64,000 nucleotides of DNA. Source: Chlamydiia bacterium. GTDB taxonomy: Bacteria > Chlamydiota > Chlamydiia > Chlamydiales > Simkaniaceae. Numbering within the stretch: the first letter of the stretch is position 1; every line of letters begins with the position of its first letter. The translations under genes and the position numbers were made by a program. The notes under the pieces were generated by a model, which saw only the letters and a list, made by a program, of their open reading frames with translations, was not told the origin of the DNA and ran no database searches. Location of the stretch: positions 806,001-870,000 of the forward strand of contig JAJACH010000001.1 in NCBI GenBank assembly GCA_022601645.1, in the 5' to 3' direction. Of this stretch, positions 1 through 8,123 are shown piece after piece.

Positions 1-169
1 TAATCGATAAGTCTAAGAAAACTAAATCAATTGTTTTTTCTTCAAAAAATCGCATTGCTGCTTTTGCCGATGATGTTGTAAAAAATTCACAGGGTATCTC
101 ATTTATAACGAATGAAAAAGCACTTAGAGTAGCCTGATCATTAGTAAGAATTAGTATCTGCTTCCCCAT
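1..169 (-). CDS. Receiver-domain protein, N-terminal part only (runs off the window)
   Basis: Translating the minus strand from an ATG at 169 gives 56 residues beginning MGKQILILTNDQ, then a beta-alpha pattern ending LVFLDLSI, the shape of a response-regulator receiver with the phosphoacceptor Asp in LVFLD. The acidic pair normally found after the first strand is replaced by Asn-Asp (TND), so metal binding may be weakened. An AGAGGTGG Shine-Dalgarno-like sequence lies just upstream of the ATG (172-180). It follows the HEAT-repeat gene by 23 bp on the same strand and is probably the fourth gene of the signalling operon. The C-terminal part is outside the window, so any output domain is unknown. 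Confidence 0.7.
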   Translation of the reverse strand, partial: MGKQILILTNDQATLSAFSFVINEIPCEFFTTSSAKAAMRFFEEKTIDLVFLDLSI

Positions 170-192
170 ATTCCACCTCTTATTTTGTGATA

Positions 193-1296
193 TCAAGATG
201 AAGGCAAGACGTCAAACCATTTTACTGCTTCAGCACCTAGAGCGGATGTAGGGAGAGCCAGGACATACTGAGCTGCTTGGAAGCCAAGCTCATTATCCTC
301 TTCTTTCATATTCTTGAGCGCTGCGACGCCTTCTTGTCCAATTGTCTTAAGAGAAATACCAGCATTGAGACGTACCAACCAATGTTCGGAACTTAATTTC
401 TCGATTAAAAGAGAAATGGCCTCAGCTTGTCCATAGAGTCCTAGACAACGGCAAGCTAGAGCTTGAATTTGCCAATATGCATCATGACACGCTTCTTTTA
501 GTTTCTCAAACGACTCAGCAGTTGGATAGTTTTCAAGTGAACGAATTGCCCACCACCTCAACGAAAGATCTTCAGAATCAAGATCATTTTTAATCAATTC
601 AAAATTAATAAAACCAACTTTTTGAGAAACAATTTCAAGACAACAAGCACGCAATTTAGGATGATCTTCAGTCTTAAGACGCTCTGCTAAAATCTGGAAT
701 ACCTCAACGTCACCTTTTAATAAACCATCACGAAAGGGGTAGCGACCAAACGATTCTTCTTTTGACATCGCCTCAAGCGTTGCATTGATCGTTCGTTTAG
801 TCTTTAGACGAACAGCCCCTTCTACAGCCAAGATTTTAACAACCGGAATTGGATCTGAAAGACCTACAACAATCATGTCTTCATTTAGATCCCCTCGAAT
901 CATTTCAGCTGCTTGAATTGCCTGAGCACGCCGAATCCATTTTCTTGAATGCAGATACTTTTTGACCTTATCTTTTAATATATCACGCCCAATGAGTATC
1001 TTAGTCTCTTCCCAGTGTTCTCCTGAGATTTTATCATCTAAAGACTTAATCACCTTCACAATATGATGTAAACGAATCCCCTTGCCCTTAAACAACTTAG
1101 TATCAAAACGCACCTGCTCTAAATGAATATTCATCAATAGATCAGTTAAATATTTCTCTGTTTTGTGAGTTCTTCTTTTCTTAGTACTAAAATAAAGGTG
1201 AAGTAAAAAAGCTGTCACCATTGCCAAAAGAATGACTATTACTTCGACGATTACAGCAATTTCGACATAGTGAAGAAGTGGTAAATATACAATCAT
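193..1296 (-). CDS. Membrane-anchored HEAT-repeat protein
   Basis: A 367-residue protein with one N-terminal membrane segment (about residues 10-36), a basic stretch (KKRRTHK) and then a long helical region. From about residue 115 onward it has recurring HEAT/PBS-lyase-type units (for example LSDPIPVVKILAVEGAVRL, LSLRWWAIRSLENY, AYWQIQALACRCLGLYG, EHWLVRLNAGISLKTIG). Such repeats are protein-binding scaffolds, so it probably holds partners at the cytoplasmic face of a membrane. Its start overlaps the stop of the 808-residue signalling hub by 4 bp (ATGA), which implies translational coupling and a shared pathway. No catalytic motif is seen. The partner is unknown; linking it to the response regulators is inference from the operon. 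Confidence 0.75.
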   Translation of the reverse strand: MIVYLPLLHYVEIAVIVEVIVILLAMVTAFLLHLYFSTKKRRTHKTEKYLTDLLMNIHLEQVRFDTKLFKGKGIRLHHIVKVIKSLDDKISGEHWEETKILIGRDILKDKVKKYLHSRKWIRRAQAIQAAEMIRGDLNEDMIVVGLSDPIPVVKILAVEGAVRLKTKRTINATLEAMSKEESFGRYPFRDGLLKGDVEVFQILAERLKTEDHPKLRACCLEIVSQKVGFINFELIKNDLDSEDLSLRWWAIRSLENYPTAESFEKLKEACHDAYWQIQALACRCLGLYGQAEAISLLIEKLSSEHWLVRLNAGISLKTIGQEGVAALKNMKEEDNELGFQAAQYVLALPTSALGAEAVKWFDVLPSS

Positions 1297-3719
1297 TTTG
1301 ATAACAAGTGGAGGGTTTTCTCCATTAAAATATTCATACTAAAAGGCTTGGTAACATATTCCTGCGCTCCTTTCCTCAACGCCTCCAAAATATTTTGCTC
1401 TTGCGACAGGGAAGAAAGCATAAGGACAGGAATGGAACTACCAGCCATTTCCTTTATCTTATCTAGAATAATCATGCCACTAATATCAGGCAGGTTACAA
1501 TCTAATACAATCATGTGGGGTGGATCCTTGATGATGTGTTCTTTAAGCCAACGAATGGTGGGTTCCCCTTCTTTGAGAGCAATCACATCAAACCCTCGCA
1601 TTTGAAAGGCATATTGCACCATTTTAATAATGTCTTCATCATCATCAACGACTAAAACACGCTTACCCTTACTTTCCATGTAGGTGAAATCTTTATCAAT
1701 TTCAGCACAATGTGTGGTCCATGGCCCCTCTGCTTTGGCTTCTTCAGCTTTTTCAAAAGCATGTTGTACCAAATTCCCCAAGATATCTCCATTATCTGGA
1801 TAGCTTGTGACACCTGCATTCAACACAAGTTTTTGATCAGCTTTTAATGAAGATAGGTCTCGTATATCATCGAAGAACTTCCCCATTAAATATGGCATTT
1901 GCGTTGCTTTAAACCCCGGAAATATAATGACAAAGCGATTTTGCTCCCATCTGCCCATAATATCTCTTGATCTAAAATGCGTTGAAAGAAAGGTGGCGAT
2001 TTCCTTAATTGCTACAGCAGAGACCGTTTCATCGCACGATATAATCAAGCCGACTAAGCACATCGCTTTTTCCTGCGCAGTAATTGTGTGAAAGATCGCT
2101 GAAACTGCAGATTGATTATATAGCCCAGTTAATTCGTCGCGTTCTCCATGAGAGGTTAAAGCCAAATGCTTACGTAAAAAATTCAGCATGCGAACTTGAA
2201 GCATGTCTTTAGTTACAGGTTTTTGAATATAGTCTTCAACACCGAGACTATAACCTTTTTGGATAGCCTCTTGATCCTCTCTGCTTGTTAACAAGATAAC
2301 AGGTAAATTCCGGAATCGAAAGTCTGCACGAGCCAATTCCAAAAGAGTTAACCCTGAAAATTTTGGCATTTCGATGTCCAGTAGCAACACATTAGGTTTG
2401 CCCTCTTCAAGTTTTTGGAAAAAATCTACTCCATCGAGATAGGTCAGAACATCAATATCAATCTCTTTGAGGGCTCCTTTTGTAAAATCACAAAATGCTT
2501 CATCGTCATCAATATGCATGACGCGTATCTCGTCTGTGACTTGCCCTTCTAATACCTCTTCGATATTATTAAAAAGCTCATCCATCTGAATAGGTTTTTG
2601 GAAAAAAAGCTCCACACCAAGACTTGTTGCGTGAACTCGTTGCTCTACAGTCCCTTCACCAGTAAACATCCCAAGAATAGATACAAAGTCTTGTCCTTTT
2701 AATCTGCGAAATTCTTCGATAAAATCATAACCCGACTTTCCCTCTTCCGTAAAATTCTTATCTACAAGAATAATTTTTGGTTGAAAGGAGCTGTCTTGAA
2801 GTTTCTCGAGACCTTCTTGTACAGTGCTTGATGTCTCAACATTTAAATTCCTATCTTTCGCAGTCTGAATGATAAGCTTTAAAAGATCTGAATCATCATC
2901 GATGACATAAATATGAGTGCCACTTCCACCTAAAGTTGCCCGTTTCTCGACCCGTTTTTTTTCAGTTTTGGGAAGAGGTTTTTCAAAAGCAATTTTCATA
3001 TTGTTAAAGAAAAACCAGAGACTCTCTATCCAGTCTTGATTATCTTTGTATTGCTCAATATTTTTTAAATCTTCTTCTAAAGAAGTTTCCATTTTTTTAC
3101 AAAAACGGCTCACCTCCATATGACCATAAGAACCCGCACTTCCAGCAATTTTATGAAGTTCCTTCTTGAGCGTTTCAATGTTTTCTGAGGAGAATTCTTT
3201 GACAATTTTTTCTATTAAATCCTTAACTCCACTGATTTTTTCTGGAATCGAGGCCTCATATTCCTTTTTTAGATCTTCTAAAAAATCGTCACCCTCTAAA
3301 TCTTCTATGAGGGCATCTACTTGTTTAACACTCTCTTGCTTTTCTGCTAGATTCAACAGAAGTTGCTTGAGCTCTTCAACCTCAAGAGGTTTTTCAAAAG
3401 CAAACTTAATTGAAAGCTCACTTCGCATCTTTTGAAAAAGTGGAGACTCGAGACGATGAGCTGTGACAAGAGCTACTGGAACCTCTAGATACTGTTCGTT
3501 TTTCCTAAGATAGCTGATAAAATCAACACCTTCTCCATCAGGCAGCGTATGATCTACTAAAAAACCAACAAATGTATCAATTTCTATGATTGCTTTTGCT
3601 TCAGAAACAGTTCCAACAACCTGGAGAGAAATATTTTCCGCTTCAGCAACCTTTTGGACATCGGCACAAAATTCTGAATCATCATCCAGAAGCAGTAAAG
3701 TCCCCTGATCGAGTGTCAT
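1293..3719 (-). CDS. Multi-receiver phosphorelay hub: REC-HPt-REC-REC-degenerate GGDEF-REC
   Basis: An 808-residue soluble protein. Domains in order: receiver 1 (about 5-125, acceptor Asp56 in FLVDHTLP, Lys110); HPt helical domain (about 140-245, phospho-His189 in ELHKIAGSAGSYG); receiver 2 (about 268-390, Asp320); receiver 3 (about 397-518, Asp448 in LLLDIEMPKFSG, Lys500); a diguanylate-cyclase-like domain (about 525-670) that keeps the DELTGLYN entry motif but has EQNRF (592-596) where GGDEF should be; and receiver 4 (about 685-808, Asp740, Lys791). The cyclase is therefore probably inactive and kept for binding or structure. Four receivers plus an HPt in one chain suggest a phosphate-sharing hub. 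It begins 2 bp after the stop of the upstream CheY-like gene. No sensor kinase is visible nearby. Confidence 0.88.
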   Translation of the reverse strand: MTLDQGTLLLLDDDSEFCADVQKVAEAENISLQVVGTVSEAKAIIEIDTFVGFLVDHTLPDGEGVDFISYLRKNEQYLEVPVALVTAHRLESPLFQKMRSELSIKFAFEKPLEVEELKQLLLNLAEKQESVKQVDALIEDLEGDDFLEDLKKEYEASIPEKISGVKDLIEKIVKEFSSENIETLKKELHKIAGSAGSYGHMEVSRFCKKMETSLEEDLKNIEQYKDNQDWIESLWFFFNNMKIAFEKPLPKTEKKRVEKRATLGGSGTHIYVIDDDSDLLKLIIQTAKDRNLNVETSSTVQEGLEKLQDSSFQPKIILVDKNFTEEGKSGYDFIEEFRRLKGQDFVSILGMFTGEGTVEQRVHATSLGVELFFQKPIQMDELFNNIEEVLEGQVTDEIRVMHIDDDEAFCDFTKGALKEIDIDVLTYLDGVDFFQKLEEGKPNVLLLDIEMPKFSGLTLLELARADFRFRNLPVILLTSREDQEAIQKGYSLGVEDYIQKPVTKDMLQVRMLNFLRKHLALTSHGERDELTGLYNQSAVSAIFHTITAQEKAMCLVGLIISCDETVSAVAIKEIATFLSTHFRSRDIMGRWEQNRFVIIFPGFKATQMPYLMGKFFDDIRDLSSLKADQKLVLNAGVTSYPDNGDILGNLVQHAFEKAEEAKAEGPWTTHCAEIDKDFTYMESKGKRVLVVDDDEDIIKMVQYAFQMRGFDVIALKEGEPTIRWLKEHIIKDPPHMIVLDCNLPDISGMIILDKIKEMAGSSIPVLMLSSLSQEQNILEALRKGAQEYVTKPFSMNILMEKTLHLLSK

Positions 3720-3720
3720 A

Positions 3721-4080
3721 TTAACCTAGGTGTTTGCGAACAATTTCAGCCAATTGCTTCGGTTCAAAAGGTTTCGATAGAAAATCAACGCAGCCCGCAT
3801 CTTTTACTTTTTGAATGACCTCTTCACCTGTATGTGCAGTTAATGCAATAATTGGAACTTTTTTTTCCGATCCAGAGATCAATTCTCTCGTAACATCAAC
3901 TCCTTCCATATCAGGAAGCGATAAATCCATTAAAACAAGATCAATTCCATCTTCTTTGTATTTAGCAATCGCACTAGCACCATCTTCAGCAAGAACTACT
4001 TCATAACTGAAATGCTCTAAAATTTTTTTTGCTAAAAACGCATTATCAGGATTATCTTCAACAACTAAGATCTTTGACAT
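3721..4080 (-). CDS. Single-domain CheY-like response regulator
   Basis: A 119-residue stand-alone receiver with every key residue: acidic pair Glu8-Asp9, phosphoacceptor Asp52 (LVLMDLSLPDMEG), switch Thr81 (IIALTAHTG) and Lys103 (LSKPFEP). The sequence is closest in style to receivers of the DivK/CheY type, which relay phosphate or bind partners rather than DNA; no output domain is present. It is the first gene of the minus-strand signalling operon and ends 2 bp before the multi-receiver hub, so phosphotransfer with the hub's HPt is plausible (inference). An AAGGT element sits a few bases upstream of the ATG. Confidence 0.9.
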   Translation of the reverse strand: MSKILVVEDNPDNAFLAKKILEHFSYEVVLAEDGASAIAKYKEDGIDLVLMDLSLPDMEGVDVTRELISGSEKKVPIIALTAHTGEEVIQKVKDAGCVDFLSKPFEPKQLAEIVRKHLG

Positions 4081-4172
4081 GAATTACCTTTTTTTTTGCA
4101 TCCTCCTAAAAATTTAATTAACTGTCACGCGAAAACTCCTCAAAAAAGCCCAATTGTGTTAAAAATGACGCG

Positions 4173-4982
4173 ATGAAACGTCGAATACTTGCAGGCCTAT
4201 ATATTCTTTTTGGCTTTGTTGCCCTTCTCGTCCTCTACCTACGTGTAGACCAAGAGCGTTACATCTTAAAACAGCAAAAACTTCCACAAACACACACCTT
4301 TCATTTCGACGTCCCTTTTCAAGAAATCCATTTCACCCACCCTGATGGCACCACCACAAACGCTCTTTACTTCCCCGTCAAACGATCAAAAGGCGCTGTC
4401 CTCTACCTCCACGGTCGCGGCGGTAACCTCGCCACCTACTGGGGATACATGCACGGTGACTTTACCTCGCGTGGCTACGATGTGATCATCCCCGACTACC
4501 GAGGATTTGGAAAAAGCACCGGCAAGCCGTCTGAAACCTCCTGCCATGAAGACGCCGCCATCTGCTACCGCTTCCTCCAAGACCGCTTTCCAGAAAACAA
4601 AATCACCATCTACGGCATCTCCTTTGGCTCAGGAGTTGCCACTCATCTCGCCTCCAAAACAAACCCAGCGCGCCTCATGCTAGAGGCTCCCTACTACTCG
4701 ATGCTCGACCTCGTCCCACAAAACGCCCCCTGGCTCATCCCCGGCCTCCACCACCTCATCGTCCGCTACACCCTTCGCACCGACCTCTGGATCAAATCAG
4801 TCAAAAGCCCCATATACATCTTCCATGGCAACGAAGACACCCTCATCCCCATGGAAAATTCCAAACGCCTCCTAGAACACATCAACGCCCCCTACGACTA
4901 CACCATGATCCCGAAGGGCACCCACAACTTCCTGTCCCGCCACCCCGAATACCAAACAAAACTCAACTCCATCTTTAAATAA
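4173..4982 (+). CDS. Membrane-anchored alpha/beta hydrolase
   Basis: A 269-residue protein with an N-terminal hydrophobic helix (about residues 6-24), which should act as a signal anchor, followed by an alpha/beta-hydrolase fold. Visible motifs: oxyanion-type HGRGGN, DYRGFGKS, the nucleophile elbow GISFGSG, a C-terminal acid in HGNEDTLIP and the catalytic His in GTHNF. This is the serine-hydrolase pattern of the family with human ABHD12/13 and bacterial YqkD/BEM46-like members; substrate (lipid or peptide ester) cannot be told. It is a single gene facing away from the signalling operon, with 92 bp between the two starts. No clear Shine-Dalgarno sequence precedes the ATG. Confidence 0.82.
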   Translation: MKRRILAGLYILFGFVALLVLYLRVDQERYILKQQKLPQTHTFHFDVPFQEIHFTHPDGTTTNALYFPVKRSKGAVLYLHGRGGNLATYWGYMHGDFTSRGYDVIIPDYRGFGKSTGKPSETSCHEDAAICYRFLQDRFPENKITIYGISFGSGVATHLASKTNPARLMLEAPYYSMLDLVPQNAPWLIPGLHHLIVRYTLRTDLWIKSVKSPIYIFHGNEDTLIPMENSKRLLEHINAPYDYTMIPKGTHNFLSRHPEYQTKLNSIFK

Positions 4983-5002
4983 AACACCTCACCTTTTATA
5001 AT
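4974..5002 (+). promoter_or_regulatory. Candidate sigma-70/66-type promoter of the 478-residue orphan gene
   Basis: A perfect TATAAT box at 4997-5002 is preceded by TTTAAA (4974-4979, 4 of 6 matches to the -35 consensus) with a 17-bp spacer. The predicted start near 5009 lies about 19 bases before the AAAAGGAGT ribosome site and the ATG at 5028. It overlaps the last codons of the upstream hydrolase gene. Motif match only. Confidence 0.45.
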
Positions 5003-5027
5003 AAACCCCCCTTCAAAAGGAGTGTTT

Positions 5028-6464
5028 ATGGCAGTAACAGTTTCATTTTCAAGAGGCACAGATCTAAATGGCGACTACCTCCAAATGTCAAGCCTTGGAG
5101 AGGATCGGAAATTTCGAGCTGCTCAGTGCCTCCATGGTTCAATTGATGCTGCTATGGAATTTTTTGAAACATTAAGCGCTCCGGACCTTCTCCTCAGCTA
5201 CAGAGTTGGTGAAACTCTTAAGCTTAGGTCGAACATCATCGATGACCCAATGGCCTTTGGACCAAGCCAAGTCACTCTTTTGGCCGCAGTGAACCGCGCA
5301 ATCCCTCTCTCATTTCTCTATCTATCAGGTATTTCCCAAGATGATCTCGATGCCGGTCTTTCATGTGCTGAGCTGTTAGCAAAAACTCATCAGAAATTTA
5401 TGCCACCATCCTCAGCCATCGATATCATTACCGAACAAACAGCATGGTTGGCAGGTTGCACAGAACCGCTGGAACAAATCCACATCCCCCTAGCAGAAAC
5501 CATTGACTCTATGGACCTCTTTGACCGCACCAAGCCCCATGAGCGAGCCGCCTACCTTGAGTGGCTTAAAACGGATCACTCCCTCGTTGCAACCGCTAAT
5601 AAATACCACGAAGGCATGTGCACGATGGGAGATTACGCTTTCGAATGCTTCCTCCACAGTATCCGGGACGAACTCCCAGAAGATGCCTCCCTCACAAAAG
5701 TAAGCGAAGACCACTACACCCTCACCTACAACATCCAGAACCATGCAGGCACCATGCTTCACCTCTTCGGCTCCAACTGCGCCTTTAACACCACAAAAGA
5801 TACCGACGGCGAAGTCACCGTAGAAATCCTCCACCCCACACGAATCGTAGAAGAAATGAAACGCACCCTTGGCACCGATAACATCCTACAGCCCAACTTC
5901 GTCTTTGGCTACAGAAAGCGCATCTCAGATTTTCACCATCCAAGACACCGAGATATGCACGTCCCACACCCCTGCTTTCGCTCCCCCAGAAAAATTCATG
6001 GTACCCAGGACTCCCCCGCCTTTGCAGCCGTCCTTCATGACCTCTACTACCACTACTCAATCGACGCCTCCATCCCGCACTACCACCGCGCCGCATACAT
6101 CCGCTACTCAAAAGAATTTGCGACAATGGGAATGACCCACGCGAAAATCGTTTTAGGTGACCGCGATTTTCTAGCATACTTCAAGCCAGAAGACCACGCA
6201 GGCATGTTCCTTGGAACAACCGACCCACTAGACATAAGCGATCCTGAACTCCTTTTTACCATCTCCCTATTTGCCATCTACGGCACACTTGCAATGCATA
6301 ACCATCTTGAAGAAGCAGACGCCTGCCTTAAACACATCCTAGAAGATCACCCCGTCCTACCACGTCACTTAGAAACGCTGCAAAGACACAAAGACACCTT
6401 CTATGAAGCAAGTTTCCTAAGAGCCCTTGCCCTCATGGAAAAAGCGCGCTCCACCGCAACCTAA
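5028..6464 (+). CDS. Orphan protein of unknown function (478 aa)
   Basis: A long, well-formed reading frame whose product I do not recognise. The GTG at 5022 is in frame, but the ATG at 5028 is preferred because AAAAGGAGT (5015-5022) lies at the right distance before it. The protein is soluble, without a signal peptide or membrane helix, rich in His, Tyr, Asp and Cys, and ends in a helical, TPR-like stretch (LFAIYGTLAMHNHLEEADACLKHI). Its third positions are strongly biased to C in the second half (many runs of ACC, CAC, CTC), like the neighbouring hydrolase. It converges on the broken SET-domain gene with a 4-bp overlap. A host-interaction role is possible only by location among accessory genes. 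Confidence 0.7.
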   Translation: MAVTVSFSRGTDLNGDYLQMSSLGEDRKFRAAQCLHGSIDAAMEFFETLSAPDLLLSYRVGETLKLRSNIIDDPMAFGPSQVTLLAAVNRAIPLSFLYLSGISQDDLDAGLSCAELLAKTHQKFMPPSSAIDIITEQTAWLAGCTEPLEQIHIPLAETIDSMDLFDRTKPHERAAYLEWLKTDHSLVATANKYHEGMCTMGDYAFECFLHSIRDELPEDASLTKVSEDHYTLTYNIQNHAGTMLHLFGSNCAFNTTKDTDGEVTVEILHPTRIVEEMKRTLGTDNILQPNFVFGYRKRISDFHHPRHRDMHVPHPCFRSPRKIHGTQDSPAFAAVLHDLYYHYSIDASIPHYHRAAYIRYSKEFATMGMTHAKIVLGDRDFLAYFKPEDHAGMFLGTTDPLDISDPELLFTISLFAIYGTLAMHNHLEEADACLKHILEDHPVLPRHLETLQRHKDTFYEASFLRALALMEKARSTAT

Positions 6465-8049
6465 AGCTTTTTCATGTTATGGGTAATTATAATACCAGCA
6501 CTAGTCGCTACAACGCTAGGAACTACCTTATATTGCGTAACAACGTCACACCGATTCTTGGCGGCGTCTGACGCAATTCCCGCTAAAGTTCCATAAAGGT
6601 TGGCTTGCGGCACGTACCTTCCAGGTGTTCCCTCAACCGGCCGCCCAAAAAGTTCCAAAACAGGAGATACAAAATTGCTCATAAAAGCCCTCTCATGCCC
6701 CCTTCCATCATGAAAATACTTAATGCAAACGTCTCGCATCGCTCTAGCATAGGGAATTGAATCACGATCGGCCCCACTTCTTTCAGCAAATTCGATAAAT
6801 AAATCGAAACAATCCGCTAGATCCACAAGATTAATCACCCCTGATTCAAGCCATCTTAGAGAAACCTGAGGCGTACAAACAGCCCAATTTAAAAATTGTA
6901 TCTGTTCAGATTTAAGCCCAATTCTCCTTCCTTCCATACACCTAGCAATGGAGGCTTTAATTGTATCATCGCGTGTACTTACAACATAATCTCCACGAAC
7001 ACGCATCTGATGATTAACATAGAACACCTTAATAGGCTCCCCTGCTTTAATCTCTCTTAGCGTGACATACTTCGCATGAACAACCAAACCCTCTTCTCCA
7101 ACGATCTGCATCATCGTCACATTAGGCGACCCATCATTGACGTAAGGAATTTCATTGCCATAGGACTTTGCATCAACCATTGAATCCAAATACTCTTCCG
7201 AAGTCCTAGATGGCTCGAAGGGGAAACATTCATCATGACTTGAAACACCGCAAAACCTAGCTCTCTATGTCGCATAAAGGGTTCTCTAGCAAAAAGACCT
7301 GCATAATCACCTAATACAACCATTTCTCCAATATCTCTAGTCGCAACGACACCCAACCCCATTTCCGTGTCAACAAGTGCAATCGACTCTTTCGGCGCTC
7401 TTGGCAATCCCATGACATGCCTTTCAACCGCTACTCGCTCCTCGCCCTTTAGTTTTAAACTGACACTCATCCACATCCTGAGCAATTCACATTCAGGAAT
7501 ATGCGTATGATCGATAATAACGTGCGAGCCCCTAACCTCTCCAGTCTGCTCGCCAGTTAACGCTTTAACCTGCTTGGGCGTCCCACCAAAATCCCCTTTC
7601 TCAGTTAACTCACCCCTAGATAAACACCCCATCAAGGGGCGCATCTTATCTGGAACTAAATGCCCTGCTAAAGCCGCCATATGAAACAAATTTCTGCCCC
7701 CAGGCTTAGGAATCTTCCCCGCTAGAGGAATGACCTCAGCTAACTCACCCACCCTGCCTTGAAGTGCTAAAACCTGACATGGGCCAAGCCCGTCAATATC
7801 CCGTCTCATATGTGGACACACAATCCGCTGCCCAATCCCTGCAACAATGTCAGCTATTGCTAAAGCCTCTCCATGTGCTAAGCCCCAAACGACACTATTA
7901 TCAGCTGTTCTATCGCCACACCACTCTTGTAATAATGCATTAATAGCCGCTTGATCTGGTCCGGGTAATGTTAGATTTAAACCATCAGCTGCTATAACTC
8001 TCTCCTCATTTAGAGCAAAGAGTCTCTCACAACCACTCAAAACACTCAA
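6461..8049 (-). pseudogene. SET-domain protein gene, frameshifted (and probably 5'-truncated)
   Basis: Two minus-strand frames, 8049-7117 and 7264-6461, together encode one SET-domain protein. The first holds an ankyrin-like GGRNLFHMAALAGH segment and the front of SET (EMGLGVVATRDIGEMVVLGDYAGLF). The second holds the rear of SET (MVDAKSYGNEIPYVNDGSPN, then REIKAGEPIKVFY) and a helical tail. Going from the first frame to the second needs a shift of -1, as a single-base deletion would give. The lesion must lie between 7264, where the second frame opens, and about 7190; a C run (CCCC on the coding strand, near 7220) is a likely site. No ATG exists at the front: the frame starts with TTG at 8049, and a stop lies inside the palindromic repeat just upstream. 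SET proteins methylate lysines, and chlamydiae use one (NUE) as a nuclear effector. A sequencing error cannot be excluded. Confidence 0.72.
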
Positions 8050-8056
8050 TAGAAAA

Positions 8057-8096
8057 GGTCAGGCATGCGCTATTTCGAAAAAGCGCATACCTGACC
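8057..8096. repeat. Palindromic GGTCAGGC element, copy 1
   Basis: Arms GGTCAGGCATGCGCT (8057-8071) and AGCGCATACCTGACC (8082-8096) pair at 14 of 15 positions around a TTTCGAAA core. A second element with the same outer arms is at 9317-9362. Each lies just downstream of the stop of a glycine-tract gene read on the minus strand, so each could form a hairpin in the mRNA 3' end. The shape resembles REP/MITE-type mobile palindromes; no transposase is in the window. Confidence 0.7.
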
Positions 8097-8123
8097 CCAA
8101 ATGCAACAAGTCAATGCAGGACC

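Noticed and set aside
7117-7264. Programmed -1 frameshift joining the two SET frames
   Set aside because: The direction is right for -1 slippage, but no X XXY YYZ heptamer in the first frame was found in the window, and the missing start codon points to gene decay.
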